From Clostridia bacterium (GTDB lineage Bacteria; Bacillota; Clostridia; UMGS1883; UMGS1540), in assembly GCA_017442155.1 (NCBI GenBank), contig JAFSAU010000030.1:1-64000 (forward strand): a stretch of DNA of 64,000 nucleotides, in the 5' to 3' direction. The notes below the pieces were generated by a model. The model was not told where the DNA came from. It was given only the letters and a program-made list of their open reading frames with translations, and made no database searches. Shown here piece by piece: positions 6,492 to 14,822 of the stretch (position 1 is the stretch's first letter; each line of letters opens with the position of its first letter). A program made the translations under genes and the position numbers.

Positions 6492-9173
6492 TTATTCCCC
6501 AGCTTCAAGCCACGCGATTTTTGGCATGACTTCTGCATCACCAATCGGACTCAAATTTTCAGGATTCCACAAATACACCATAACCGTATCAGAATCTGTT
6601 TCCGGCAAAAGACAGAAACCTTTTTCACGCTCTGTTTCCTTAATCCGGTAGCTCTCAGCGGCTGTCAGCCTATCCTCTTTATAAGCTGTAACAAAAATTA
6701 CAGCATTTTCATATTGCCCGACAATCTCTGTGGAAACTTGAATCACTCCATTCTCCTTCGTCACAGCAGAATGGGTTGATAGTACTTCATTCGGATCAAC
6801 AACATAAAAAGTAATTATAGAACTATTAATAATCCCATATTCATTCCATGTAGCTATGTCTGCTGTATATTTACCGGCTTCTGTAAAACTTATTCCAAAC
6901 TCTGTTCCAATATCCGAACCAAAGATATGTTTTCCATTTTTATATATGCCGATTCCATATCCTCGACCTACGTCTGAATTACATTTAAACGTGATTTCTT
7001 CTCCAATATTAACTACTGCTTTGTCTGTTTTCAATTCGCAATAGATAGGAGACGTGTTATAAACTCTGAAAGTAACAACCGAACTGTCAAGTGAGCCATA
7101 ATCATTCAAAGCTGTGACGTATGCAGTGTATGTTCCGGGTTCAAAAAAGCTTTTATTAAATGGTGGAGTTATATTTGATGAAAAAATACGGCTTCCATCT
7201 TTGTTGATACCGATATCAAATCTTTCTGCATAATCAGAACTACAGAAGAATGTAATTTCTTCCCCAACATTTAATAGTGTTTTATTGGTCTCCACATTGC
7301 AATATGTTGGCTTGGAATTATATACTTCAAAAGATATGCGTGGGCTATCTACTAATCCATATTCATTCCATACTGAAATGTATGCGGTATATATCCCCGG
7401 TTCAGAAAAGCTTTTGCTGAATACGGTGCTTATATCCGAACTAAACACACGGATTCCGTCTTTATCAATTCCAATCGCATAACCTCGTGCATAGTCAGAG
7501 TTGCAATTAAAAACCACCTCTTCACCGGACTTTACAATAGTTTTATTGCAATTCAAAATTCCATATGTGGGTGCAGAATCATAAACCACAAAAGAAATTC
7601 GTGAACTATCAACCGAACCGTATTCATTTTCAGCAGTAACATACGCTGTATATTCTCCTGCTTCCGAAAAGCTTTTGTTAAAGCCAGAAGTTATAAAAGA
7701 TGAAAAATACCGTTCGCCATTTTTATCTATTCCTATTGCAAATCTACGAGCCGAATCTGAATTACAGTTGAACGTAATTTCCTCATTCAAAGCAGCAAGA
7801 GTCTTATCTATAATTAACTCACTATAGGCTGGTCTTGTATTATATACAACAAATGTTATCGGTGCGCTGTCGCAGCCGCCAAAGGAATTGTAACATGTAA
7901 CATAAGCGGAATAGGTTCCGGTTTCAGTAAAAGAAGTTGTATAATAGTTTGATTCTCCTACGTTGGGACTACTTACTCTTCCCTCGCCCACCTTATCAAT
8001 CCCAAGTCCGAAATATGCCGCGTTTCCGGCATTAAATGTAAATGTTATCTCTTCCCCCACATTTATAATAGTTTTGTCAGCGACAATCCATGGATTATAG
8101 GGTGCACCGGCATAAACCGAAAATGTTATCCATTGACTGTCTATTGTTCCGATAGAATTCCAGGCCGTAACATATGCGGCATAGCTTCCCGGTTCAGAGA
8201 AACTTGTTTCATATACAGCATTAACATCCCCGGTAAAAATCCTGTTTCCGTCTTTAGTTATACCAATTGTATATCCGATTGCATTTGTTCCCGTGCATGT
8301 AAAGGTTATTGTTTCTCCGGCGGAAAAATTACTTTTATTTGTTGACACAGAAACATTTGTGGGTACTGTGTTATACACAGTAAAAGTTACTCTGGCACTA
8401 TCCACCGTTCCCACGGCATTCCACGCCGACACATATGCCGAATATGTTCCTGCATCCGTAAAGGAAGTTTCGTATACAGCATTGATATCCCCGGTAAAAA
8501 TTCTGGTTCCGTCCCTGTCAATGCCGATTGTGTATCCGCTTACATTTGTTCCGGCACATGTAAATGTAACCGTTTCGCCCGCCGCATACAATGACTTATT
8601 CACAGAAAGTGAAACATTTCGGGGTGCCTCCGTGTAATCCCCCGGATTATTGGTATTTATGTAATTTAAAGGATTAACATACGTTCCGCTTGCGTTTTTT
8701 ATTGCAAAATGAAGGTGATTTCCCGTAGAACTTCCCGTTGTTCCCACTCCTCCCAAGTACTGTCCCTGCGATACATATGTCCCGGTCGAAACAGCAACAG
8801 AAGAGAGATGCATATAGATAGATGATGTACCATCGGAGTGTTTGAGCGTTACATAGTTTCCCATGCTTTTTGAGCCACAGGATGTACCAACTGTGCATTT
8901 AATAGACTCTTTTGCCCCGGAATAATGGGAACCTGTACAGCTATTATAGCTGGCGATAACCGTTCCGGATTTTGTAGCTCTGACCGCGCTCCCTTTTGCC
9001 GCCGGAAAATCCTGTCCATTATGTGTCCCATTGTGAACGGAACATGTACAATTAAACTTGTCTCCTATACTGATATAATCAACAATTGGCATCCACCATG
9101 ACTCACCTGCACTTACTATTATGCTTAAACTAAGCATCCCTACGATCAGCAGTAACCCAAGCATTTTTTTCAT
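6492..9173 (-). CDS. Secreted M23 metallopeptidase with seven Ig-like repeats
   Basis: 893 residues from ATG 9173, preceded by GAAAGGG; an ATG 21 nt upstream lacks an SD. Signal peptide about 1-22. The M23/lysostaphin-type domain (about 35-175) shows the zinc ligands: His51 and Asp55 in HNGQD, and HLHF (His153, His155), plus His122. This family cleaves peptidoglycan cross-bridges. Then follow seven tandem repeats of about 87 residues (about 185-795), each opening with a pattern like NKT...GEEITF.C and containing an IGIDKDG..IF core and a GxYxAYV end, which resemble Ig/PKD-like spacer domains. The last ~95 residues form a module similar to the end of the protein at 231-2405 (...YLWNPENLSP...). 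Likely a cell-surface or secreted wall hydrolase with a long stalk. A structured leader precedes it. Confidence 0.9.
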   Translation of the reverse strand: MKKMLGLLLIVGMLSLSIIVSAGESWWMPIVDYISIGDKFNCTCSVHNGTHNGQDFPAAKGSAVRATKSGTVIASYNSCTGSHYSGAKESIKCTVGTSCGSKSMGNYVTLKHSDGTSSIYMHLSSVAVSTGTYVSQGQYLGGVGTTGSSTGNHLHFAIKNASGTYVNPLNYINTNNPGDYTEAPRNVSLSVNKSLYAAGETVTFTCAGTNVSGYTIGIDRDGTRIFTGDINAVYETSFTDAGTYSAYVSAWNAVGTVDSARVTFTVYNTVPTNVSVSTNKSNFSAGETITFTCTGTNAIGYTIGITKDGNRIFTGDVNAVYETSFSEPGSYAAYVTAWNSIGTIDSQWITFSVYAGAPYNPWIVADKTIINVGEEITFTFNAGNAAYFGLGIDKVGEGRVSSPNVGESNYYTTSFTETGTYSAYVTCYNSFGGCDSAPITFVVYNTRPAYSELIIDKTLAALNEEITFNCNSDSARRFAIGIDKNGERYFSSFITSGFNKSFSEAGEYTAYVTAENEYGSVDSSRISFVVYDSAPTYGILNCNKTIVKSGEEVVFNCNSDYARGYAIGIDKDGIRVFSSDISTVFSKSFSEPGIYTAYISVWNEYGLVDSPRISFEVYNSKPTYCNVETNKTLLNVGEEITFFCSSDYAERFDIGINKDGSRIFSSNITPPFNKSFFEPGTYTAYVTALNDYGSLDSSVVTFRVYNTSPIYCELKTDKAVVNIGEEITFKCNSDVGRGYGIGIYKNGKHIFGSDIGTEFGISFTEAGKYTADIATWNEYGIINSSIITFYVVDPNEVLSTHSAVTKENGVIQVSTEIVGQYENAVIFVTAYKEDRLTAAESYRIKETEREKGFCLLPETDSDTVMVYLWNPENLSPIGDAEVMPKIAWLEAGE

Positions 9174-9272
9174 AATACTAACCCTTTCTTTCATTGAATC
9201 TTTTATGCATTTTCAATTCACCGAATATCATGAAAGTGCCATCTATCCCCCTTTTATAATTACTTGTAAATT

Positions 9273-9479
9273 AAAAAATGCGCCAACCGAAGCTGACGCA
9301 TGAAAAACGTTAGCTCCAATTGTCGCCAAACAAAATCCGAACATACCGCGAAAATGTGTTTTTCACCTCAGACAGTATGCGTTGGAAAGAGCAAAACGTT
9401 TTTGCCGAAACGCAAAAACGCCACTGTAGAGGTTTCATAATAACACAGTGAAAAAAAGTATATTCAGATTTTGTTTGGC
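9273..9479 (-). ncRNA. Structured leader RNA, copy B, ending in a terminator
   Basis: The minus-strand leader of the M23 gene. The outer stem pairs 9463-9479 with 9325-9341 (17 bp, one G-T pair, again beginning GCCAAAC). Inside are CACTGT/ACAGTG, a CGTTTTTGC/GCAAAAACG hairpin and GAATATAC/GTATGTTC. After the outer stem comes GAC-N4-GGAG-N4-CGTTTTT, then a terminator hairpin 9279-9300 with TTCG loop and T6, almost identical to that at 2432-2453. Stem sequences differ between the copies while pairing is kept, which supports a conserved RNA fold. Between it and the start codon lie about 100 nt with no further clear structure. Confidence 0.7.
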
Positions 9480-9485
9480 ATTGCC

Positions 9486-9514
9486 ATTATAACATAAATA
9501 TTTCCGTTTGTCCA
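9486..9514 (-). promoter_or_regulatory. SigA-type promoter of leader B
   Basis: Minus strand TGGACA (9514-9509), 17-bp spacer, TATAAT (9491-9486). The predicted start coincides with the first base of the leader's outer stem (9479), as in copy A. Confidence 0.7.
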
Positions 9515-9579
9515 TTATTTTTTAGTAAAAATAAAAATCCAAAGGAATATTTCCCCCGGATTTTCTCTATCATTCTTTT

Positions 9580-10062
9580 TTACACGTAAACACCCGCAAT
9601 GTGCAGATACCGCACCCGGTCGAATACATAACTGTCGAGCGGGCGCATAAAGGCATTAAAGGAATGAGCGGCCACAAAAATCCGGCCTCTTTGCACATCC
9701 GTTACAAGAAGAGTATGGTAAAACCTTTCGTCATTTCCAAGCTGAATCACATCTCCGGGTTCCATTTCTTCCGGTCCGGTTTCTATAGCGAATGGCCCTC
9801 GGCTTCGGTTACGCACAAAGAAAGTATAAAAATACGGTACACCCGTCCAGGCCGGTGCCCGGTCATTCAGGCTTCTGTAATACCAGCCCGTCTCCGGCGT
9901 ATAATTCATTACGCCACTCCCTGCATACACGCACTGAGAAATAAAATTGGTGCAGTCTCCGCCCAAATCCGAAAAATCATAATAAGCAGGATTCCGGCTA
10001 TATGCCCACTTTTCTGCATACTGTACTGCTTTCCGCCGGTTATACGTTTTTACTTCAGGCAA
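9580..10062 (-). CDS. Amidase_6-type putative cysteine amidase
   Basis: 160 residues from TTG 10062, which lies 8 nt after AAGGGG; a GTG three codons upstream would overlap its SD. The motif GGDCTNFISQCVYAG contains the likely catalytic Cys, and YHTLLV the likely His, as in the putative amidase domain family (PF12671) of Firmicutes. Unlike many relatives it has no visible signal peptide or wall-binding repeats, so it may act inside the cell, or be exported in a way not visible. The region upstream carries no leader of the A/B type. Substrate is unknown; peptidoglycan amide bonds are the family's usual guess. Confidence 0.82.
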   Translation of the reverse strand: MPEVKTYNRRKAVQYAEKWAYSRNPAYYDFSDLGGDCTNFISQCVYAGSGVMNYTPETGWYYRSLNDRAPAWTGVPYFYTFFVRNRSRGPFAIETGPEEMEPGDVIQLGNDERFYHTLLVTDVQRGRIFVAAHSFNAFMRPLDSYVFDRVRYLHIAGVYV

Positions 10063-10112
10063 AAAAATCACCCCTTGTCAGTATATGACAAAGAGTGACT
10101 TTCTTCTACAAT

Positions 10113-10373
10113 TTATTGTGCCGCTCTGTACGGCGTGACCTCAATGGCCCGCGTAAGTACATCTGCGTAGCTAAAAGAAATACGCCGTCCCTCTATGGTA
10201 CTGTTTCTCGTATTCTCAAGCCGCACAATAAAAATACTGGGGTATGTTTTCTCGATAACCCCTTTCCGGGTGATCGCCCGTTTCCGTCCTCGCCGTGCTG
10301 TCAGTTGAATTTCCTGCCCCACAATGCTGTCCAAATTCTTTTTCATCTTTTCCAAATCACTGCGTACAATCAT
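10113..10373 (-). CDS. veg: Veg family protein
   Basis: 86 residues with the Veg signature: IVRSDLEKMKKNLDS, VGQEIQLTARRGRKR, TYPSIFIVRLE and SFSYADVLT. In Bacillus subtilis Veg is a small abundant protein reported to stimulate biofilm matrix genes; its molecular action is not settled. The ATG at 10373 is chosen because it aligns with the family N-terminus; an upstream in-frame ATG (10418) lacks a ribosome site. It has a consensus promoter and is probably transcribed alone, with the amidase gene downstream on the same strand. Confidence 0.9.
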   Translation of the reverse strand: MIVRSDLEKMKKNLDSIVGQEIQLTARRGRKRAITRKGVIEKTYPSIFIVRLENTRNSTIEGRRISFSYADVLTRAIEVTPYRAAQ

Positions 10374-10453
10374 TCCAAGCACATCCTTTTTTCTTTCCGG
10401 CTTTCGCCACCCCGACATGGCTATACGCTACATATTGGGGTCTCCGCAAGTAT

Positions 10454-10482
10454 AGTATACCACAACGCGCCTAAGCTGTCAA
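10454..10482 (-). promoter_or_regulatory. Strong SigA-type promoter of veg
   Basis: Minus strand TTGACA (10482-10477), 17-bp spacer, TATACT (10459-10454). This is near-perfect and fits the known strong expression of veg in Bacillus. Confidence 0.8.
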
Positions 10483-10512
10483 CTCTTTTTTAAAAATAAA
10501 ACAACTTTTTCA

Positions 10513-11151
10513 TTACGCTTGTGTTACAATTTTGTATAAAACAGCTTTTACCTCTGTATTTTCTACCGTAATCGAAATCCGAACCGGAACATCTAAAGGA
10601 TTCCGGAATCGAAAATCCTGTTCACCAAAGGATACAGCTGCATCTCTGCCAATTTCCACATAATGAACCTCGCCCGTATGGTTATGTCTTTCTGTAATTT
10701 CCATTCCGGCATCCTCCGCGGCATTATATAACGTACTGCTAATCTGGCATATTCCACCCCCTACCGCATATTCCCGCTCGCCGCAAACCAGAATTTTAGC
10801 TTCTTCATATCCTTTTTCGCCGGTTCTCATTCCAACGGTAGTATTAAAGGAAAATTCTTCGCCCGGTCCAACCGTTACACCTTCCAACACACTCGCACAT
10901 ATCTGCAGATTGTTCACCCTATTAGGGTCGGTATCCAATATTCGTGTAATATAAGTACCGAGGGCGACGGGGCTTTCCGTCGCCGCGGCAGTGGGCTTGA
11001 TTGTCGGTTCGGCAGTGGGAAGGGCCGAAGGGAGAATCGAGGGCATCTCTGACGGGAGAATCGAAGGAAGCTCCGACGTAATCGGTGCCTTTCCTTCCAT
11101 GTTGCAACCGCCCAGCATAAAAACTGCCAGAAGTACCATTAAAAATTTCAT
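10513..11151 (-). CDS. VanW-like lipoprotein
   Basis: 212 residues from ATG 11151, with AAAGGAG upstream. Lipoprotein signal with lipobox LGGC (Cys about 16) followed by a low-complexity Pro/Ser/Thr linker (about 25-62; repeats such as SILPSxMP). The remainder is a VanW domain: VLEGVTVGPGEEFSFN, GGGICQISSTLYNAA and RNPLDVPVRI. VanW proteins occur in some vancomycin-resistance clusters and widely in Clostridia; their biochemical function is not established. Here no van genes adjoin, so no resistance role should be read from the name. It is likely anchored on the outer face of the membrane. Confidence 0.88.
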   Translation of the reverse strand: MKFLMVLLAVFMLGGCNMEGKAPITSELPSILPSEMPSILPSALPTAEPTIKPTAAATESPVALGTYITRILDTDPNRVNNLQICASVLEGVTVGPGEEFSFNTTVGMRTGEKGYEEAKILVCGEREYAVGGGICQISSTLYNAAEDAGMEITERHNHTGEVHYVEIGRDAAVSFGEQDFRFRNPLDVPVRISITVENTEVKAVLYKIVTQA

Positions 11152-11229
11152 ACAGTTCACTCCTTTCCATATAGTAGTATACCGAAAAAACTAAGTTTAA
11201 TTCATCCTGTAAAAAAACGCAAAAAGGGG

Positions 11230-11259
11230 TTGACTTTCCGTCCCGGTTTGTGGTACAAT
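11230..11259 (+). promoter_or_regulatory. SigA-type promoter of the cysS operon
   Basis: TTGACT (11230-11235), 18-bp spacer, TACAAT (11254-11259). It leaves a leader of about 80 nt before cysS. Confidence 0.7.
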
Positions 11260-11263
11260 ATTT

Positions 11264-11312
11264 AAGGTAAAAAATACCTTTGCCCGTAAACCATTTGCCG
11301 GGCATGGTTTTT
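11264..11312 (+). promoter_or_regulatory. cysS leader with alternative hairpins
   Basis: A small hairpin AAGGTA/TACCTT (11264-11280) is followed by two overlapping pairings: TGCCCG/CGGGCA (11281-11304), and AAACCAT/ATGGTTT (11288-11310) followed by a short T run. They cannot form together. No T-box core is visible. A simple attenuator is possible but weak. Confidence 0.4.
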
Positions 11313-11344
11313 GTGTGTTTAAATTGAAAGGAGTACCGTCCGTC

Positions 11345-12718
11345 ATGCAGCTTTATAATACGATGACAAGACAGAAAGAAGAATTTATTCCCCTCGTTCC
11401 CGGAGAAGTGAAAATGTACTCCTGCGGACCGACGGTATATAACTATTTCCATATCGGCAACGCACGTCCTTTTATCGTGTTTGATACGTTGCGCCGTTAT
11501 TTCTGCTACCTTGGCTATAAAGTCACTTTTGTACAGAATTTCACGGATGTGGATGACAAGCTGATAAACCGTGCGCTGGAGGAAGAAACTACTGTGCCGC
11601 TTCTGGCTGAAAAATACATTGAAGCGTATTTTGAGGACGCCGCTGCTCTCGGCATTGAGCGGGCCACTTATCATCCCCGCGCCACAGAAAATATCGATGC
11701 AATTATTGAACTCGTTTCCACCCTTATCGAAAAGGGCTACGCCTACGAAGTGGACGGAGATGTATATTTCTCCACAAAAAAATACAAGGAATACGGAAAA
11801 CTCAGTCATCAGCCGCTGGAGGAGCTGGTTTCCGGTGCGCGTATCGGTGTAGACGAACGTAAGGAAGACCCCTTGGATTTCGCGCTCTGGAAAAAACGTA
11901 AGGTGGACAGCGAAATTGCATGGGAAAGTCCCTGGGGTATGGGTCGTCCCGGCTGGCATATTGAATGTTCTGCCATGGCCGGCAGACTTCTGGGCGAAAC
12001 AATTGATATTCACAGCGGTGGTAAGGACCTTATTTTCCCCCACCATGAAAACGAAATTGCGCAGAGCGAATGTGCACACGGCGGTGCACCTTTTGCCCGC
12101 TACTGGCTGCACAACGGCTATATCAATATTGATAATGTAAAAATGTCCAAATCCAAGGGTAACTTTTTCACTGTGCGGGATATAACCGCCAAGTATGACC
12201 CGGAAGTGGTCCGCTTTTTCATGCTGTCGGCCCACTACCGCAGCCCTATCAATTTCAGTGACGAGCTGATGGCCGCGGCCAAAACGGGTCTGGAGCGTTT
12301 ATACACCGTGCAGGAGCGTCTGGCGTCCCTTCCCGAAGGCGATGGAACCCTGCCGGAGGAAATTGCTGAAAAGCGGCAGAAATTCCTTGCGGCCATGGAT
12401 GATGATCTGAATACGGCAGATGCTATCGCCGCTCTCTTTGAGATGGCACGGGCAATCAATATTCTTCTTGACGGCGGCAATACAAGCTGCGCCGGTGTCT
12501 GTCTTGCCACTCTTTCCGAGCTTGCAGGCATCCTGGGTCTTCTTTCCGGCAGAAAAGCCGAAAAAGCCGATGCAGAGGTGGAAGCCCTAATTGCCGAGCG
12601 GCAGGCTGCCCGTAAAGAAAAGAACTTTGCAAGAGCAGACGAAATCCGCGCCCAGCTTCTTGAAATGGGCATTGTTCTGGAAGATACACGTGAGGGCGTA
12701 AAATGGCACAAAGCGTAA
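11345..12718 (+). CDS. cysS: Cysteinyl-tRNA synthetase
   Basis: A class I aminoacyl-tRNA synthetase that charges tRNA-Cys. 457 residues from ATG 11345 (SD AAAGGAG 11 nt upstream). Visible: the HIGH-type motif FHIGNARP, zinc ligands in the [16 protein letters not shown] and [10 protein letters not shown] segments, and the KMSKSKGN loop. The C-terminal DALR-like and short helical tail ([23 protein letters not shown]) are standard. It overlaps mrnC by 16 nt, the conserved cysS-mrnC pair of Firmicutes. No T-box is visible in the short leader. Confidence 0.96.
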   Translation: MQLYNTMTRQKEEFIPLVPGEVKMYSCGPTVYNYFHIGNARPFIVFDTLRRYFCYLGYKVTFVQNFTDVDDKLINRALEEETTVPLLAEKYIEAYFEDAAALGIERATYHPRATENIDAIIELVSTLIEKGYAYEVDGDVYFSTKKYKEYGKLSHQPLEELVSGARIGVDERKEDPLDFALWKKRKVDSEIAWESPWGMGRPGWHIECSAMAGRLLGETIDIHSGGKDLIFPHHENEIAQSECAHGGAPFARYWLHNGYINIDNVKMSKSKGNFFTVRDITAKYDPEVVRFFMLSAHYRSPINFSDELMAAAKTGLERLYTVQERLASLPEGDGTLPEEIAEKRQKFLAAMDDDLNTADAIAALFEMARAINILLDGGNTSCAGVCLATLSELAGILGLLSGRKAEKADAEVEALIAERQAARKEKNFARADEIRAQLLEMGIVLEDTREGVKWHKA

Positions 12719-13092
12719 ACGCACCGCTCGTTCTCGCCTTTGTGGGCGATGCGGTATATGGTCTGTATATGCGGACCCGATTGATAGAAACGGAGACGGG
12801 TACCATGAATGTACTGCACCGGGATGCTTCCCGGCTCGTATGTGCCAAGGCGCAGTTTCATGCTTACCAGCACATCTCCCCGCTTCTGACGGAAGAGGAA
12901 CAGCAGGTGTTCCGGCACGGCAGAAATGCCAAATCCGGCACGATACCCCGGCACGCCGATGTGATTCACTACCGTCACGCCACGGGTCTTGAAGCCCTGG
13001 TGGGCTTCCTGCATCTCGAAAAACGGCAGGAACGGCTGGATTTTCTTTTAGGAAAGGTTTTTGATTTTTTGTATGACAGTGAAATATGTTAA
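12703..13092 (+). CDS. mrnC: Mini-ribonuclease III
   Basis: 129 residues consisting only of an RNase III catalytic domain without the double-stranded RNA-binding domain, as in Mini-III, which matures 23S rRNA ends in Bacillus. The signature [14 protein letters not shown] includes the metal-binding Asp, and a second acidic helix [11 protein letters not shown] carries the Glu. The start lies inside the 3' end of cysS (overlap 16 nt), and the next gene starts within its own end, which suggests translational coupling in one operon. Confidence 0.92.
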   Translation: MAQSVNAPLVLAFVGDAVYGLYMRTRLIETETGTMNVLHRDASRLVCAKAQFHAYQHISPLLTEEEQQVFRHGRNAKSGTIPRHADVIHYRHATGLEALVGFLHLEKRQERLDFLLGKVFDFLYDSEIC

Positions 13093-13930
13093 AAGTGTTT
13101 TGCTTATTTTTTTAGGTGCATTTTCCGCGGCCTTTGCCTTAAACTTCTTTCTGTTGCCGCACCACATTGCACCGGGCGGTGTGACAAGCCTTGCAGATAT
13201 GCTTTCCTCTGCTGTGCCGCTTTCCGTAGGTACCTGGTTTGCACTGATCAATATCCCGCTTTTTGCTGCAGGACTAAAGGTTATCGGCCGGGAGTTTTTT
13301 ATAAAAAGTCTTATCGGTATGGCAGCAAACGCTCTGCTTATTGACCTTCTCGGGCGAATTGACCCCGCCATTTTAGGACTTGGCGATGATTTGATTATTT
13401 CTGCCATCTTCGGTGGCTTCTTCATCGGTCTCGGATACGGCCTTGTACTGCGGGCCGGCGGTTCCTCCGGCGGCACCGATATTCTGGGCTGGCTGATAAA
13501 ACACAAAAAACCAACCATGCAGCTGGGCCGTGCCATTTTAATTTGCGACCTGATGATTATTATTTTGCAAAGCATTGTATACGGCAACATCAAGCTGAGT
13601 CTTTATGCCGTAATTGCCATGTTCATTTCCAGCCGCATGGTGGATATCCTGAATGAAGGCGGTGCGGCAACGAAGTTCACTTACATTATCACCGAAGAAG
13701 GAGCCGCGATTTCTGAACGCATTATGCGGGAAACCGGCCGCGGTGTAACGAAGCTGGAGGGCGTGGGCATGTTTACAAACGAACAGCGCACCGTGCTCCT
13801 CTGTACCATGTACCGCCACGATATGCCACAGATTAAACGGATTATCCGGGATATCGACCCTCAGGCTTTTGTGGTGATAAGCGACGCCCGCGAGGTCAGC
13901 GGTGAAGGCTTTAACCCTTTAAGTAAATAA
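13073..13930 (+). CDS. YitT family membrane protein
   Basis: About 285 residues with five to six hydrophobic spans in the first 180 residues (FFLLPHHIAPGGVTSLADML opening) and a soluble C-terminal DUF2179 domain (about 215-275). YitT proteins are widespread in Firmicutes and of unknown function; transport has been suggested but not shown. The ATG at 13073 overlaps mrnC by 20 nt; GTG 13079 is an alternative since the SD is weak. A second YitT paralogue sits at 44373-45254. Confidence 0.85.
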   Translation: MTVKYVKSVLLIFLGAFSAAFALNFFLLPHHIAPGGVTSLADMLSSAVPLSVGTWFALINIPLFAAGLKVIGREFFIKSLIGMAANALLIDLLGRIDPAILGLGDDLIISAIFGGFFIGLGYGLVLRAGGSSGGTDILGWLIKHKKPTMQLGRAILICDLMIIILQSIVYGNIKLSLYAVIAMFISSRMVDILNEGGAATKFTYIITEEGAAISERIMRETGRGVTKLEGVGMFTNEQRTVLLCTMYRHDMPQIKRIIRDIDPQAFVVISDAREVSGEGFNPLSK

Positions 13931-13988
13931 TATGTTCAATCCCGCCTTTGGCGGTAAAAATAAAAAGTATTGAAAGGATGCGTTAGTT

Positions 13989-14822
13989 TTGGAAAAATCT
14001 AAGGAAAAAATGCTGGCAGAAAAGGCCAATAACATTCGCCGGCATATTGTGACGGAGGTACACAGTGCCGGTGCCGGTCATCCGGGCGGCTCGCTGGGTA
14101 TTGCCGACATTATGGCCTATTTGTACTTCGATGTCATGAACATCGACCCGAAGGATCCTAAAAATCCTGACCGCGACCGTTTCGTTCTCTCAAAAGGTCA
14201 CTGTGCCCCTGCTCTTTATGGCACGCTGGCCGAGCGCGGCTTTTTCCCCACAGAGGACCTCACCGGCTTCCGTAGCATTGACAGCTACCTGGAAGGTCAT
14301 CCGGATATGAAGGGTGTTCCCGGCGTAGATATGTCCAGCGGTTCTCTGGGGCAGGGCATCTGTGCCGCAAACGGCATGGCACTCGCTGCAAAAATTGACA
14401 ATAAGGACTACCGCGTGTACTCCATTCTGGGCGATGGTGAAATCGAAGAAGGTCAGGTATGGGAAGCCGCTATGTTTGCTGCCCACTACAAGCTGGACAA
14501 CCTTACTGCTTTCGTTGACTTCAACGGTCTGCAGATTGACGGCGATATCACCAAGGTTATGAACCCCACTCCCATTGACAAGAAATTTGAAGCTTTCGGC
14601 TGGCACGTTGTGTATGCCGATGCACACGATTTCAATGACCTGGAAAAGGCCGTAAATGAAGCCAAAGCCACCAAGGGGCAGCCCACCGTTGTGATTGCCA
14701 AGAGCATTAAGGGTAAGGGCGTTTCCTACATGGAAGGTCAGGCCGGCTGGCATGGCAAGGCACCGAACGATGAAGAATATGCAATCGCTATGAAAGATTT
14801 GGAGGGAATTTGCAATGGCTGA
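13989..14822 (+). CDS. Transketolase, N-terminal subunit
   Basis: 277 residues from a TTG start at 13989 (AAAGGA upstream). It holds the thiamine diphosphate pyrophosphate-binding half: HPGGSLG, GHCAPALYG, and GDGEIEEGQVWEA...DFNGLQIDG, the GDG...N metal/ThDP motif. With the next gene it forms a split transketolase that moves two-carbon units in the pentose phosphate pathway. The two genes overlap by 8 nt, ensuring matched synthesis. Split transketolases are common in Clostridia. A small CCGCC/GGCGG hairpin lies just upstream (13943-13955). Confidence 0.94.
   Translation: MEKSKEKMLAEKANNIRRHIVTEVHSAGAGHPGGSLGIADIMAYLYFDVMNIDPKDPKNPDRDRFVLSKGHCAPALYGTLAERGFFPTEDLTGFRSIDSYLEGHPDMKGVPGVDMSSGSLGQGICAANGMALAAKIDNKDYRVYSILGDGEIEEGQVWEAAMFAAHYKLDNLTAFVDFNGLQIDGDITKVMNPTPIDKKFEAFGWHVVYADAHDFNDLEKAVNEAKATKGQPTVVIAKSIKGKGVSYMEGQAGWHGKAPNDEEYAIAMKDLEGICNG

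Noticed and set aside
10513-11151. Vancomycin resistance locus
   Set aside because: Only a VanW-like domain is present, with no vanH/A/X or two-component genes.
10922-12235. Long open frame antisense to cysS
   Set aside because: No ribosome site and no domain; an artefact of GC-rich codon use on the opposite strand. Similar frames opposite tkt, pcrA, bmp and the GerC gene were also dropped.
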